The translations under genes and the position numbers were made by a program. Source: Synechococcus lacustris (GTDB taxonomy: Bacteria; Cyanobacteriota; Cyanobacteriia; PCC-6307; Cyanobiaceae). Taken from it: DNA of 64,000 nucleotides. Location: positions 1 to 64,000 of the forward strand of contig CAJAQB010000009.1 in the NCBI GenBank assembly GCA_903943975.1, in the 5' to 3' direction. Positions 48,459 to 56,619 of this stretch are shown piece by piece. The notes beneath the pieces were generated by a model that saw only the letters and a list, made by a program, of their open reading frames with translations, ran no database searches and had not been told where the DNA came from. Position 1 is the first letter of the stretch, and the number at the start of each line of letters is the position of its first letter.

Positions 48459-49780
48459 GTTCTGACGCTATAGATTCGTGCCTTGGGGCAATCATTGCTG
48501 AAGGGCAAGCAGAACTCCAGACGGGTCCTTTCGGAACGATGCTAAAAGCAGAAGAATATTCCAGCGAAGGTGCCCCAGTTGTTTCTGTAGGAGAAATAAG
48601 AGAGGGATATTTAGAGATTGGGAGGAAGACGCCAAGGGTTTCCGATGAAACAATCGCAAGATTGCCGCGATTTCTTCTGAGGCAGAATGATATTGTATTT
48701 GGCAGAAAGGGCAGTACTCATAGAAATGCGCTGATCAAGAAAGGCGAAGAAGGTTTCTTTCTTGGTTCTGATGGTATTCGCCTAAGAGTAAATAGCGAAT
48801 CAATATGCCCGAAGTATTTGTCATATCAACTAAGAAGCGCCAGGGCGGTCAGTTGGTTGAAGGCGAACTCGGAAGGCACGACAATGCCTTCGCTGAATCA
48901 GGATATTCTCTCTCGTTTTCCTATAACACTTCTGCCAGTTGCTGAACAAAAAGCAATCGCCCATATCCTCGGCACCCTTGACGACAAGATCGAACTGAAC
49001 CGCAAGACCAACGAAACCTTGGAGGCGATGGCAAAGGCGCTTTTCAAGTCGTGGTTTGTGGATTTCGATCCAGTAAGAGCAAAGGCAGAAGGTCGCCCAA
49101 CTGGATTGCCAGCAGAAATCAGCGACCTGTTCCCAGATTCATTTGAGGATTCGGAACTGGGTGAGATTCCGAGTGGGTGGAGAGATGGCGAAATCCAAGA
49201 TGTTGCTGAACTGAATCCCGAAACCTGGGGCAGCAGAAACCAACCCCTTAGCGTTAGATATCTAGACCTATCCAACGTAAAGCACGGGAAAATAGATAGC
49301 GTTGAGGAATATCAATGGGAAGATGCTCCAAGCAGGGCACGGCGGATTCTGAAAACTGGCGATACTGTTGTGGGAACAGTCAGACCTGGAAATGGATCAT
49401 ATTGTCTCATTGGAGAAGATGGCATCACTGGAAGCACGGGTTTTGCCGTGTTGCGCCCGAAAAACAAGAATGACAGTGCTTTCGTTTATTTGGGTTCTTG
49501 CTCAAAAGAAAATATTGATCGCCTGGCGCACTTGGCAGATGGCGGAGCGTATCCAGCAGTGAGACCTGAGTTAGTGGCGCAAACACCTGTCATTATTGCC
49601 GCCAGGGATTTGCTGGATTGTTTTTCGAGAAGTGTTTCACCTCTCTTTGCCGCTGCGGAAGAACGGAAACGGTCGTCAAAACTCCTTTGCCAAGCAAGAG
49701 ATGCCCTCCTCCCCAAACTCATCTCAGGTGAGATCCGAATCCCTGATGTGGAGAAGATGCTTGAGGAGGTTGGCGTCTGA
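48455..49780 (+). CDS. hsdS: Type I specificity subunit, second copy
   Basis: 441 residues, same plan as the first copy: TRD1 (about 1-160) and TRD2 (about 240-405) differ strongly from those of copy 1, while the spacer and C-terminal segments match it. Both are intact, so the single HsdM could form two enzymes of different specificity or swap domains by recombination. The start overlaps the first copy's stop (ATGA) and its stop overlaps the Fic gene (TGATG). Confidence 0.95.
   Translation: MSSDAIDSCLGAIIAEGQAELQTGPFGTMLKAEEYSSEGAPVVSVGEIREGYLEIGRKTPRVSDETIARLPRFLLRQNDIVFGRKGSTHRNALIKKGEEGFFLGSDGIRLRVNSESICPKYLSYQLRSARAVSWLKANSEGTTMPSLNQDILSRFPITLLPVAEQKAIAHILGTLDDKIELNRKTNETLEAMAKALFKSWFVDFDPVRAKAEGRPTGLPAEISDLFPDSFEDSELGEIPSGWRDGEIQDVAELNPETWGSRNQPLSVRYLDLSNVKHGKIDSVEEYQWEDAPSRARRILKTGDTVVGTVRPGNGSYCLIGEDGITGSTGFAVLRPKNKNDSAFVYLGSCSKENIDRLAHLADGGAYPAVRPELVAQTPVIIAARDLLDCFSRSVSPLFAAAEERKRSSKLLCQARDALLPKLISGEIRIPDVEKMLEEVGV
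48951..49181 (+). repeat. hsdS central conserved repeat, copy 2
   Basis: Second copy of the spacer-coding repeat, in direct orientation 1.3 kb from the first. Shorter conserved segments also end both genes (about 48374-48452 and 49697-49774). Confidence 0.85.
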
Positions 49781-49815
49781 TGGCACTCATCACAGAAGAC
49801 CATCTGGAGCAGCAG
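49780..49815 (+). repeat. 36-bp direct repeat of the hsdR start, copy 1
   Basis: 35 of 36 bases equal 50796-50831 (only the T/G at the eighth base differs). Copy 1 now forms the start of the Fic gene, copy 2 the start of hsdR. Confidence 0.92.
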
Positions 49816-50796
49816 GTCCTCGATCAGGTCGTCCTGTTCCAGGCTGCCGATGGCCAGGTGACGCTTGATGTGCGGCTGGAGGCTGACACCGTCTGGCTCA
49901 GCCAGGCCCAGATGGCTGAGCTGTTTGGCCGTGAACGTTCTGTGATCACCCGCCATGTGGGCAACGTGTTTCGGGAGGGCGAGCTGCCAGAGAAAAGCAA
50001 TGTGCATTTTTTGCACATTGCCGGTGCCGACCGGCCCGTGGGCTTCTACAACCTCGATGTAATCATCTCCGTGGGCTACCGCGTCAAGTCGCCCCGTGGT
50101 ACCCAGTTCCGGATTTGGGCCACCCAGGTGCTGCGTCAGCACTTGATCCAGGGCTACAGCCTCCATCAACGCCGCCTCCAGGAGCGGGGCCTCGGCGACC
50201 TGCAACAGGCCCTGGCCCTGATGGCCCGCACCCTCAGCGCCCGGGGCCTGGTAAGTGATGAAGGCCAGGCCGTGCTGGAGGTGGTGCAGCGCTACAGCCG
50301 CGCCTGGCGCTGGTTGCTCGCTTACGACGAAGATCGTCTCGCGCCCACTACCGCAGAACCGGATGGCGAACCTGAAGCCCTGGGATTGGCGGAGGCCCAG
50401 CGGGCCATCGTCACCCTGCGTGCCGACCTAGCCGGACGCGGCGAAGCCACATCCTTGTTTGGGCAGGACAACCGCCAAGCGCTGGCCGGCATCCTTGGAG
50501 CGATTGAACAGACCTTCGATGGCCAACCGCTTTATCCCTCAGCCCAGCTGCAGGCGGCCCATCTCCTCTATTTTGTGATCAAGGACCACCCTTTCACCGA
50601 TGGCAATAAACGCATCGGCACCCTGTTGTTCCTGGAGTTCCTGCGCCGCAATCAGCTGCTGTTGTTGCCCGATGACCAGCCCCGCATTGCCGACAACGGC
50701 ATGGCGGCCCTCGCCCTGCTGATCGCCGAAAGCGCACCCCAACAAAAAGACCAGATGATCCGCCTGGTGATGGCCCTGCTGGAGGATCAGCCCTAA
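49780..50796 (+). CDS. RhuM/Fic (DOC) family protein within the R-M operon
   Basis: 338 residues. Residues about 18-125 are a RhuM-type domain (DTVWLSQAQMAELFGRERS, GFYNLDVIISVGYRVKS); residues about 215-330 are a Fic domain with the active-site motif HPFTDGNKRIG starting at His270. Fic proteins usually transfer AMP or other nucleotide groups to targets. The first 12 residues copy the start of HsdR, and the gene is more GC-rich than the hsd genes beside it, pointing to insertion. Overlaps hsdS2 and hsdR starts, so it is translated with the operon. Target unknown; toxin, defence or regulatory roles are all possible. Confidence 0.9.
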   Translation: MALITEDHLEQQVLDQVVLFQAADGQVTLDVRLEADTVWLSQAQMAELFGRERSVITRHVGNVFREGELPEKSNVHFLHIAGADRPVGFYNLDVIISVGYRVKSPRGTQFRIWATQVLRQHLIQGYSLHQRRLQERGLGDLQQALALMARTLSARGLVSDEGQAVLEVVQRYSRAWRWLLAYDEDRLAPTTAEPDGEPEALGLAEAQRAIVTLRADLAGRGEATSLFGQDNRQALAGILGAIEQTFDGQPLYPSAQLQAAHLLYFVIKDHPFTDGNKRIGTLLFLEFLRRNQLLLLPDDQPRIADNGMAALALLIAESAPQQKDQMIRLVMALLEDQP

Positions 50797-50831
50797 TGGC
50801 ACGCATCACAGAAGACCATCTGGAGCAGCAG
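50796..50831 (+). repeat. 36-bp direct repeat of the hsdR start, copy 2
   Basis: Native hsdR 5' end, matching 49780-49815; together they bracket the Fic gene. Confidence 0.92.
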
Positions 50832-53800
50832 TGCCTTGAGTGGTTCAAGGAACTGGGATACGCCTATGCCTTTGCTCCCGTCCTTGCCCCTGATGGGACC
50901 TCACCAGAACGCACTGACTTCAGGCAGGTGATCCTCACGGGTCGTCTGCGCTCAGCACTCCAGCGCCTGAACCCAGAAGTTCCAGCAGGCACCATCGAGT
51001 CAGCGGTGCTCCAACTGGCGAACTCCAACGTTCCTGGTCTGCTGGCATCCAATCGCAACTTCCACCGTTGGATGACCCAGGGTTTGCCCATCACCTATAT
51101 GGATGGAAACCAACAGGTCGGCATCCGTCTCAAAGTCATCGGTTTCGATGACCCCGCCCCCAACGACTGGTTGGTGGTGAACCAGTTGGCGATCCAGGGC
51201 ACCAAGCACAACCGCCGCCCTGATGTGGTGGTCTACCTGAACGGTCTGCCGCTGGCGGTGATCGAACTGAAAAACCCTGCCGACGAGAAAGCAGACATCT
51301 GGGCAGGGTTCAACCAACTCCAGACCTACAAGCAAGACATCCCCGACCTGTTCACGCCCAACGTGCTGCTGGTGATCAGCGATGGCATCCAGGCACGGTT
51401 GGGTTCATTGAGTGCTGATCGGGAACGGTTCCAGCGTTGGCGCACCATTGAGGGGGAGAACCACCTCGATCCGCTGGGCAACCACCGTGATCTGGAGACC
51501 CTGGTGCGGGGCATTTTCGACAAGGGGCGACTGCTGGAGTTCGTTCGTCGTTTTTGTCTGTTTGAGGAAGACGGGCAGATCATCAAGAAGATCGCTGCCT
51601 ACCACCAGTTCCACGCCGTCAGAGCAGCAGTGGAAAGCGTTGTCAAAGCAAGCAGACCCGATGGCGATAAAAAAGGTGGGGTGGTCTGGCACACCCAAGG
51701 TGCTGGCAAGAGCATTGAGATGGCGTGTCTGGCGGGCAAGTTGCTCACCGATCCACGCTTGGAAAACCCCACCCTGGTGATGGTCACCGACCGCCAAGAC
51801 CTGGATGGGCAACTGTTCGGGGTGTTTGCTGGAGCGGGAGACCTATTGGGCGAATCCCCCAAGCAGGCAGACAGTCGCCAAGAACTGAGAGACCTGTTGG
51901 GCAACCGACCCAGTGGCGGCATCATCTTCACCACCATTCAGAAGTTCGCCACCGAACCTGATGAAGACAAGTTCCCTGCCCTGACCGGGCGCCACAACAT
52001 CGTGGTGATCTGCGATGAGGCGCACCGCACTCAATACGGGTTCAAGGGTCGCTTCGACACCAAGACTGGGGAGATCAAATACGGGTTGGCAAAGGCACTG
52101 CGTGATGCCCTGCCCCAGGCGACCTTCCTTGCCTTCACGGGAACGCCCATCTCCCAAGACGACCGTGACACCCAAGCAGTGTTTGGGCACTACGTCTCTG
52201 TCTACGACATTCAGCAGGCAGTGGAAGACGGTGCCACGGTGCCGATTTTCTATGAGTCACGCCTGGCAAAACTGGCGCTCAAAGATCCACTGCTGCCCCA
52301 ACTTGACGCGGCGGTGGATGCCCTGTTCGCAGATGAAGCCGAAGGCTTCCCCGAAGGGGTAGACGACATCCCTGCTGCTGAACGGGCAAAGAGCAGGTGG
52401 GCAGCACTGGAAGCACTGGTGGGTGCTGAACCACGCCTGAAGCAGGTGGCAGCAGATTTGATTGCTCACTTTGAACAACGCTCACGCACTCAACCAGGCA
52501 AGGCGATGGTGGTGGCGATGAGCAGGGATATCTGTGCTCGCCTCTATGCCGCCATTGTTTCTCTACGCCCTGAATGGCACGACGACGACCCGAAAAAAGG
52601 TGCCATCAAGGTGGTGATGACGGCATCGGCATCGGATGAGCAATACCTTCAACCTCACCACACCACCAAGCAGCAAAAGAAGGATCTGGAGAAACGGTTC
52701 AAAGATCCTGCCGACCCGCTCAAGATTGTGCTGGTGCGGGATATGTGGTTGACGGGGTTTGATGCTCCCTGTCTGGCGACGATGTATGTGGATAAACCGA
52801 TGAAGGGGGCGAACCTGGCGCAGGCGATTGCCCGTGTGAACAGGGTCTTCAAAGACAAACCAGGCGGTCTGGTGGTCGATTACATCGGCATCGCCCCCCA
52901 ACTCAAGGAAGCACTCTCGACCTACACCGCATCCAAGGGCAAAGGTGCTCCAACGATTGATACCAGTGAGGCGCTGCGGATTCTCAAAGAGAAACTCCAG
53001 GTTGCCCGTGACCTTCTTCACCCCATCGACTGGAGTGGATTCACCGATCCCAAGACCGCATTGGCACTGCTGCCCAACTGCTTGGATCACATCCTGGCGA
53101 TTTCAGATGGCAAGCAGCGATATTGCGACACCGTGCTGGCAATGACCAAAGCATTTGCCCTGTGCGGAACGCTTGATCAAGCAATGGAACTCAATGCTGA
53201 GGTGACCTTCCTTCAGGCGATCCGAGCACCACTGGTCAAAGGTGATGGAGATGGTGGAGGAGATGGTCGTGCCCCTAAAAATGTTGATTTTGAGTTGCGT
53301 CAACTAATGTCTGACGCCCTGGTAGCAGATGGAATCACTGATGTTTTCAAGGTGGCGGGTCTTGAAAAACCTGATCTCAGCATCCTGTCGGATCAGTTCT
53401 TGGCAGAGGTCAGCAAGATCCCCCAGAAGAACCTGGCGGTTGAACTGCTCCAGCGGTTGCTAAGGGAAGAAGTTCAGACCCGCTTCAAGACCAACGTGGT
53501 CAAACAGAAGCGATTCAGTGAACTGCTCCAGGCATCCCTGAACAAATATGCCAACCGCTCCATCGAGGCGGCACAGGTGATCGAAGAACTGATTGCGATG
53601 GCAAAACAGTTCCGTGATGAAGCAGAGAAAGTGGCGGCGATGGGGTTGTCTGTTGCTGAAGTTGCCTTCTACGACGCCCTGTCGAATAACCAGTCAGCAC
53701 ACGATCTGATGGGAGATGAGGTGCTGATGAAGATGGCACGGGAACTGGCAGAAAAACTACGGGGCAACCTCAGCATCGACTGGCAATACAAGGAAAACGT

Positions 53801-53987
53801 TCGGGCACGACTGCGAACGATGATCAAGGCATTGCTCAAACGCTACAAGTATCCACCTGATCAGGAGGCAGCAGCGATTGACTTGGTGCTCCAGCAGACC
53901 GAAATGATCTCTGAGGAATGGTCGAGAGAAGATTTGGGGAACAAGATTCAGGCGGTTGTTGCCGATGCTTTGGGAAAGCAGTTCTGA
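50796..53987 (+). CDS. hsdR: Type I restriction endonuclease subunit R
   Basis: 1063 residues. The N-terminal nuclease domain has PDVVVYLNGLPLAVIELKN (the D...E-x-K site at about 142-158). The translocase motor follows with Walker A TQGAGKSIEM (about 302), DEAHRTQYG (about 407), LAFTGTP and the second RecA lobe (VRDMWLTGFDAPCLATMYVDKP, then Q-A-I-A-R-V-N-R). The C-terminal 200 residues are helical and bind the methyltransferase. It cleaves unmodified DNA after translocation. Intact as far as can be seen. Confidence 0.96.
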   Translation: MARITEDHLEQQCLEWFKELGYAYAFAPVLAPDGTSPERTDFRQVILTGRLRSALQRLNPEVPAGTIESAVLQLANSNVPGLLASNRNFHRWMTQGLPITYMDGNQQVGIRLKVIGFDDPAPNDWLVVNQLAIQGTKHNRRPDVVVYLNGLPLAVIELKNPADEKADIWAGFNQLQTYKQDIPDLFTPNVLLVISDGIQARLGSLSADRERFQRWRTIEGENHLDPLGNHRDLETLVRGIFDKGRLLEFVRRFCLFEEDGQIIKKIAAYHQFHAVRAAVESVVKASRPDGDKKGGVVWHTQGAGKSIEMACLAGKLLTDPRLENPTLVMVTDRQDLDGQLFGVFAGAGDLLGESPKQADSRQELRDLLGNRPSGGIIFTTIQKFATEPDEDKFPALTGRHNIVVICDEAHRTQYGFKGRFDTKTGEIKYGLAKALRDALPQATFLAFTGTPISQDDRDTQAVFGHYVSVYDIQQAVEDGATVPIFYESRLAKLALKDPLLPQLDAAVDALFADEAEGFPEGVDDIPAAERAKSRWAALEALVGAEPRLKQVAADLIAHFEQRSRTQPGKAMVVAMSRDICARLYAAIVSLRPEWHDDDPKKGAIKVVMTASASDEQYLQPHHTTKQQKKDLEKRFKDPADPLKIVLVRDMWLTGFDAPCLATMYVDKPMKGANLAQAIARVNRVFKDKPGGLVVDYIGIAPQLKEALSTYTASKGKGAPTIDTSEALRILKEKLQVARDLLHPIDWSGFTDPKTALALLPNCLDHILAISDGKQRYCDTVLAMTKAFALCGTLDQAMELNAEVTFLQAIRAPLVKGDGDGGGDGRAPKNVDFELRQLMSDALVADGITDVFKVAGLEKPDLSILSDQFLAEVSKIPQKNLAVELLQRLLREEVQTRFKTNVVKQKRFSELLQASLNKYANRSIEAAQVIEELIAMAKQFRDEAEKVAAMGLSVAEVAFYDALSNNQSAHDLMGDEVLMKMARELAEKLRGNLSIDWQYKENVRARLRTMIKALLKRYKYPPDQEAAAIDLVLQQTEMISEEWSREDLGNKIQAVVADALGKQF

Positions 53988-53994
53988 TTGAGCA

Positions 53995-54126
53995 CTACGC
54001 CTCAACAACCTCCAGTAAATCCTCAATCCCACAATCCAGCACCGTCACAATCTTGGATGCCAGATCCAGGGAAAGTGCTGATGCCGCCTTCTCGTCGGTT
54101 CTTGCCAGGCGGGCGACTGTGGTTGC
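53995..54126 (-). pseudogene. Truncated XRE-type HTH regulator/antitoxin (C-terminal fragment)
   Basis: About 42 codons ending at a stop (53995) read TTVARLARTDEKAASALSLD, then K-I-V-T-V-L-D-C-G-I-E-D-L-L-E-V-V-E. The ending L-D-C-x-x-x-D-L-L-E is characteristic of Cro/C1-type HTH proteins and antitoxins. It is cut exactly where the 69-bp hsdR copy begins, so the N-terminal part is lost. The open frame continues through that copy by chance. Confidence 0.6.
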
Positions 54127-54127
54127 C

Positions 54128-54196
54128 GCATCATCTTCACCACCATTCAGAAGTTCGCCACCGAACCTGATGAAGACAAGTTCCCTGCCCTGACCG
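54128..54196 (+). repeat. 69-bp exact duplicate of an internal hsdR segment
   Basis: Identical to 51919-51987 in the motor domain of hsdR, in the same orientation, then diverges. It marks a past rearrangement downstream of the R-M operon. Confidence 0.95.
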
Positions 54197-54345
54197 AGCG
54201 CATCTATCATTACAGAATCCAGATATGGATTCGCAGATAGCAAGCATTTCTCGCGCTGCTTAAATATTTATTCCGAGATATTTCAAGGCAAACAGCGACT
54301 GCCTCTAAACCCGCCGCTCCCCCGAAAAGAAGGCGCCCAGGGTCA

Positions 54346-54825
54346 ATGGGCAATTATTCCTCTATTGCTATTTTAAACATGGAAATCCTTGAAAATCTGG
54401 ACACTTATTTTGTCACTAGTGTCGCAGCAGAATATGACGCAGGGTGCATTGTGCTGAATCAATTCGTCGACCTTGAAATCCTTGATGAGATACTTGCGCG
54501 TAATCTTCCCTATCCTGCCAATACATGCGGGGAAACCGAGGTCTACACCACGAATCAATCTATTAAGATTCACCGCCCAGACCAGGCGTGCATCAACTTT
54601 ATCTCGTAAGACGACCTGACCGACGAAGACGGCGATACAGAATCTCTGTATGAATTCCTATTCGTAGGGGACGACGCGGAATATGGTTACTGCGACTGCC
54701 TTGGTCTTCACATGACCGACCCCGCGCCAGAGGCAGACGAGGCACTTGTTGAATTCATTACAAACCCACCTCCTCAGGCAATTGTAAATGAATACCTCCG
54801 CCTGCAGAAAGTGATTTTTGACTGA
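54346..54825 (+). pseudogene. Acidic ORF interrupted by one in-frame TAA
   Basis: The frame from ATG 54346 is open to TAA at 54607-54609, then continues in the same frame without break to TGA at 54823, giving 158 residues plus the internal stop. Both halves have similar composition (about 31 Asp/Glu against 5 Lys/Arg), so they were probably one protein. The Cys pair in G-Y-C-D-C-L and a Pro-rich end are the only features. Not recognised. Strongly acidic proteins beside R-M systems can mimic DNA, but nothing here proves this. Treated as a recent pseudogene; stop readthrough is an alternative. Confidence 0.55.
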
Positions 54826-54871
54826 CCTCCGAATAGGCAGTGTCATAAATCTTACGCCCACATACTATTAT

Positions 54872-55069
54872 ATGCGAAACCAAAATCAATGCCTTATTCG
54901 CCTTCCTCAAGTAAAAGCAGCAACAGGATTATCTAAATCCTCAATCTATGCTCGTATTACTGAGGGCACCTTCCCTAAACAGATTCCACTTGGACCACGC
55001 CTTGTGGTTTGGGTGGAAGCAGATATTCAAAACTGGATAAATGAGCAAGTACTTGCTGCGAGGGGTTAA
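54872..55069 (+). CDS. AlpA-family transcriptional regulator
   Basis: 65 residues from ATG 54872. The helix-turn-helix pattern CLIRLPQVKAATGLSKSS, I-Y-A-R-I-T-E-G-T-F-P-K-Q-I, then GPRLVVWVEADIQNWI is that of AlpA/MerR-like excisionase regulators of P4-type islands, which activate integrase or excision. It is convergent with the integrase gene and followed by its own terminator. A TTG further upstream (54818) is possible but lies within the acidic ORF. Confidence 0.88.
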   Translation: MRNQNQCLIRLPQVKAATGLSKSSIYARITEGTFPKQIPLGPRLVVWVEADIQNWINEQVLAARG

Positions 55070-55085
55070 TTACCCCTCTTTTTTT
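55060..55085 (+). terminator. Rho-independent terminator of alpA
   Basis: Stem GAGGGGT/ACCCCTC (55060-55066 with 55072-55078), loop TAATT, then seven T. It overlaps the alpA stop region and shields the convergent integrase. Confidence 0.88.
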
Positions 55086-55087
55086 GG

Positions 55088-56326
55088 TTATTTCTGATTA
55101 TCAATTAGATCTGCCCATTGTTGCATCATTTTGGTTCTTTCATCTAAATACTCTGCTCTATTGTAAGCAGCAGTTACTTTATTCTTTTCAAGGTGTGCCA
55201 ATTGGCGATCAATTACCCTTAAATCAATTTTTAGTTTTTCTTGGATATTGGTGAGTGCCAGCGATCTAAATCCATGCCCACACATTCGCCCATCAAATCC
55301 CATACGCTTTAATGCCATATTCAAGGTGTTATTACTGATGTAACCACTTTTAGTTCTAACACTTTTAAAAATCAACCCATCAGGACCTGTGATTGCTAGA
55401 AGCGATTTAAAGATTTTTAATGCTTGTTTTGATAGCGGCACAAGATGTTCTTTTCTTGATCCTCTTTTTCCTTTCATTCTTTCTGCTGGAATAGTCCAAA
55501 TCTTTTGCTCCCAATTAATCTCACTCCAATCAGCACCAATCAATTCAGTTGTTCTAACAAATGTAAGCATCAACAACCAAAGTCCACCAAGAGTAAGAAC
55601 ATCAGCACCTGCAATATTGCTTTTCATCGCTGCTATCAATTCAGGCACCTCCTCCCATCCAATACTTGGGTAGTGCTCAACCGTTTGCTTTACAGGCGCA
55701 TGGCGCTTTAGTGAAATAGCAGGATTAAGGGGGCAAAAACCCAATGCTGATGCGTAATCAAATACTTGTGAAATCACACCAAGGCATCTTTTGCCCTGCT
55801 CGGGTGAACCACGCTTTTCAATTTTTCGCAGCACTGCCAAGCAATCTTGAGTGCTGATTTGATTTATTGGTAATTCTCCCAAGGAGGGCAGGATATCTTT
55901 CTCTAACTTCTGGATCACATCACTGGTGTGACGGGCACTCCAAGTACCTGCTGCCTTATTGCTGTGCCAGTCAAGAGCAACTGTCTCAAATGTTGTATGA
56001 GCATGGTGAGCAACAAAACGTTCCACCTTCTCCTGCCGCTTGGCGGCACAGGGGTTTATTCCCTCTATCAACATTCGCTTACGTTGCTCATCCCTGATTT
56101 GTCTTGCCTTCTTTAAGGAAATCTTGGGATATGGTCCGATTCGGTAATCCTGCTGTTTGCCATCTTTACTTGGCGGATAGCGATGACGCCAGATCCAGTA
56201 TTTACCGCCAGCAGGATCTATCTCCAGCAGCAACCCCCCACCATCGGACACCCGCCGCCTCACGCCGCTTGGGTTTTCTGCCTTGATCTGAACGTCAGTT
56301 AAGGTCAACCCCAAATACACCAACAC
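55088..56326 (-). CDS. int: Tyrosine recombinase, P4-type island integrase
   Basis: Up to 412 residues. An N-terminal arm-binding domain (DUF4102-like: LTLTDVQIKAEN, then GKYWIWRHRYP and IGPYPKISLKKARQIR), a core-binding helical domain (about 110-210) and the catalytic domain with Arg in FVRTTELIGADW, the HGFR motif and the nucleophile Tyr in TAAYNRAEYLD. All key residues appear present. The gene is AT-rich compared with the core genome. GTG 56326 lies inside the arm repeats; TTG at 56308 would give the more usual P4-integrase start. Located beside tRNA-Ser, its likely target. Confidence 0.95.
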   Translation of the reverse strand: MLVYLGLTLTDVQIKAENPSGVRRRVSDGGGLLLEIDPAGGKYWIWRHRYPPSKDGKQQDYRIGPYPKISLKKARQIRDEQRKRMLIEGINPCAAKRQEKVERFVAHHAHTTFETVALDWHSNKAAGTWSARHTSDVIQKLEKDILPSLGELPINQISTQDCLAVLRKIEKRGSPEQGKRCLGVISQVFDYASALGFCPLNPAISLKRHAPVKQTVEHYPSIGWEEVPELIAAMKSNIAGADVLTLGGLWLLMLTFVRTTELIGADWSEINWEQKIWTIPAERMKGKRGSRKEHLVPLSKQALKIFKSLLAITGPDGLIFKSVRTKSGYISNNTLNMALKRMGFDGRMCGHGFRSLALTNIQEKLKIDLRVIDRQLAHLEKNKVTAAYNRAEYLDERTKMMQQWADLIDNQK

Positions 56327-56358
56327 CCCAACATTTTACACCAACACATACACCAACA
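56317..56358 (+). promoter_or_regulatory. Candidate integrase arm-type sites, right end
   Basis: Three ACACCAACA copies (56317-56325, 56338-56346, 56350-56358) plus a partial CCCCAACATTTT match the motif found near the left end. They sit between the integrase start and tRNA-Ser, so integrase binding could also control its own gene. Confidence 0.7.
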
Positions 56359-56410
56359 CTTTTTTAGCACTACCCAGCATTTCATGAGACCATCCTGGTC
56401 TATAGGCATT

Positions 56411-56435
56411 AAAAAACCCAGTCATAGACTGGGTT
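56411..56435 (-). terminator. Rho-independent terminator downstream of tRNA-Ser
   Basis: On the minus strand, a 9-bp stem AACCCAGTC/GACTGGGTT with a 3-nt loop is followed by T-run. It lies on the island side of the attachment core, so the island brings its own terminator for the tRNA. Confidence 0.88.
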
Positions 56436-56470
56436 GCTGGATTCTCAAGGACGTCTCAAAACCTTGATTC

Positions 56471-56483
56471 AACGGAGGGGGCG
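56471..56483 (+). repeat. Right attachment site (attR) core in tRNA-Ser
   Basis: AACGGAGGGGGCG covers the tRNA acceptor 3' strand, the discriminator and two flanking bases. Exact match to 44870-44882. Confidence 0.8.
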
Positions 56484-56557
56484 GGATTCGAACCCGCGGA
56501 AGCTTTCACTTCGCTGGTTTTCAAGACCAGAGCCATCAACCACTCGACCACCCCTCC
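56473..56557 (-). tRNA. tRNA-Ser (UGA)
   Basis: 85 nt without encoded CCA. Acceptor GGAGGGG pairs with CCCCTCC, discriminator G; anticodon loop CTTGAAA gives UGA; a long variable arm (GCGAAGTGAAAGCTTCCGC region) and a GTTCGAATC T-loop fit serine tRNA. Remains intact next to the island, as expected for 3'-end integration. Confidence 0.95.
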
Positions 56558-56566
56558 AATGCAGCA

Positions 56567-56607
56567 ACCCTGGGGGCAAACCTGCGGAAGCTAGTTTGCC
56601 ACAGGGT
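56567..56607. other. Long imperfect hairpin between the RNR gene and tRNA-Ser
   Basis: ACCCTG/CAGGGT and GGCAAAC/GTTTGCC arms (56567-56572, 56575-56581 with 56594-56600, 56602-56607) form a 13-bp stem with a small bulge and 12-nt loop. No T-run follows. It could be a processing site or weak terminator of the RNR transcript. Confidence 0.6.
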
Positions 56608-56619
56608 ATTGCCAAAGCC

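Larger units (their letters stand above)
44870..56483. mobile_element. Integrative island at tRNA-Ser, type I R-M cargo
   Basis: About 11.6 kb between a 13-bp direct repeat of the tRNA-Ser 3' end. It has a P4-type integrase beside the intact tRNA, ACACCAACA repeats inside both ends, an AlpA-like regulator, restriction-modification cargo and fragments. Its right part is clearly more AT-rich than the chromosome around it. No conjugation or replication genes are seen, so transfer would depend on other elements. Confidence 0.85.

Noticed and set aside
53995-54243. Intact 82-residue minus-strand gene
   Set aside because: Its N-terminal half is the reverse complement of the hsdR duplicate, so only the C-terminal 42 codons look like a real protein.
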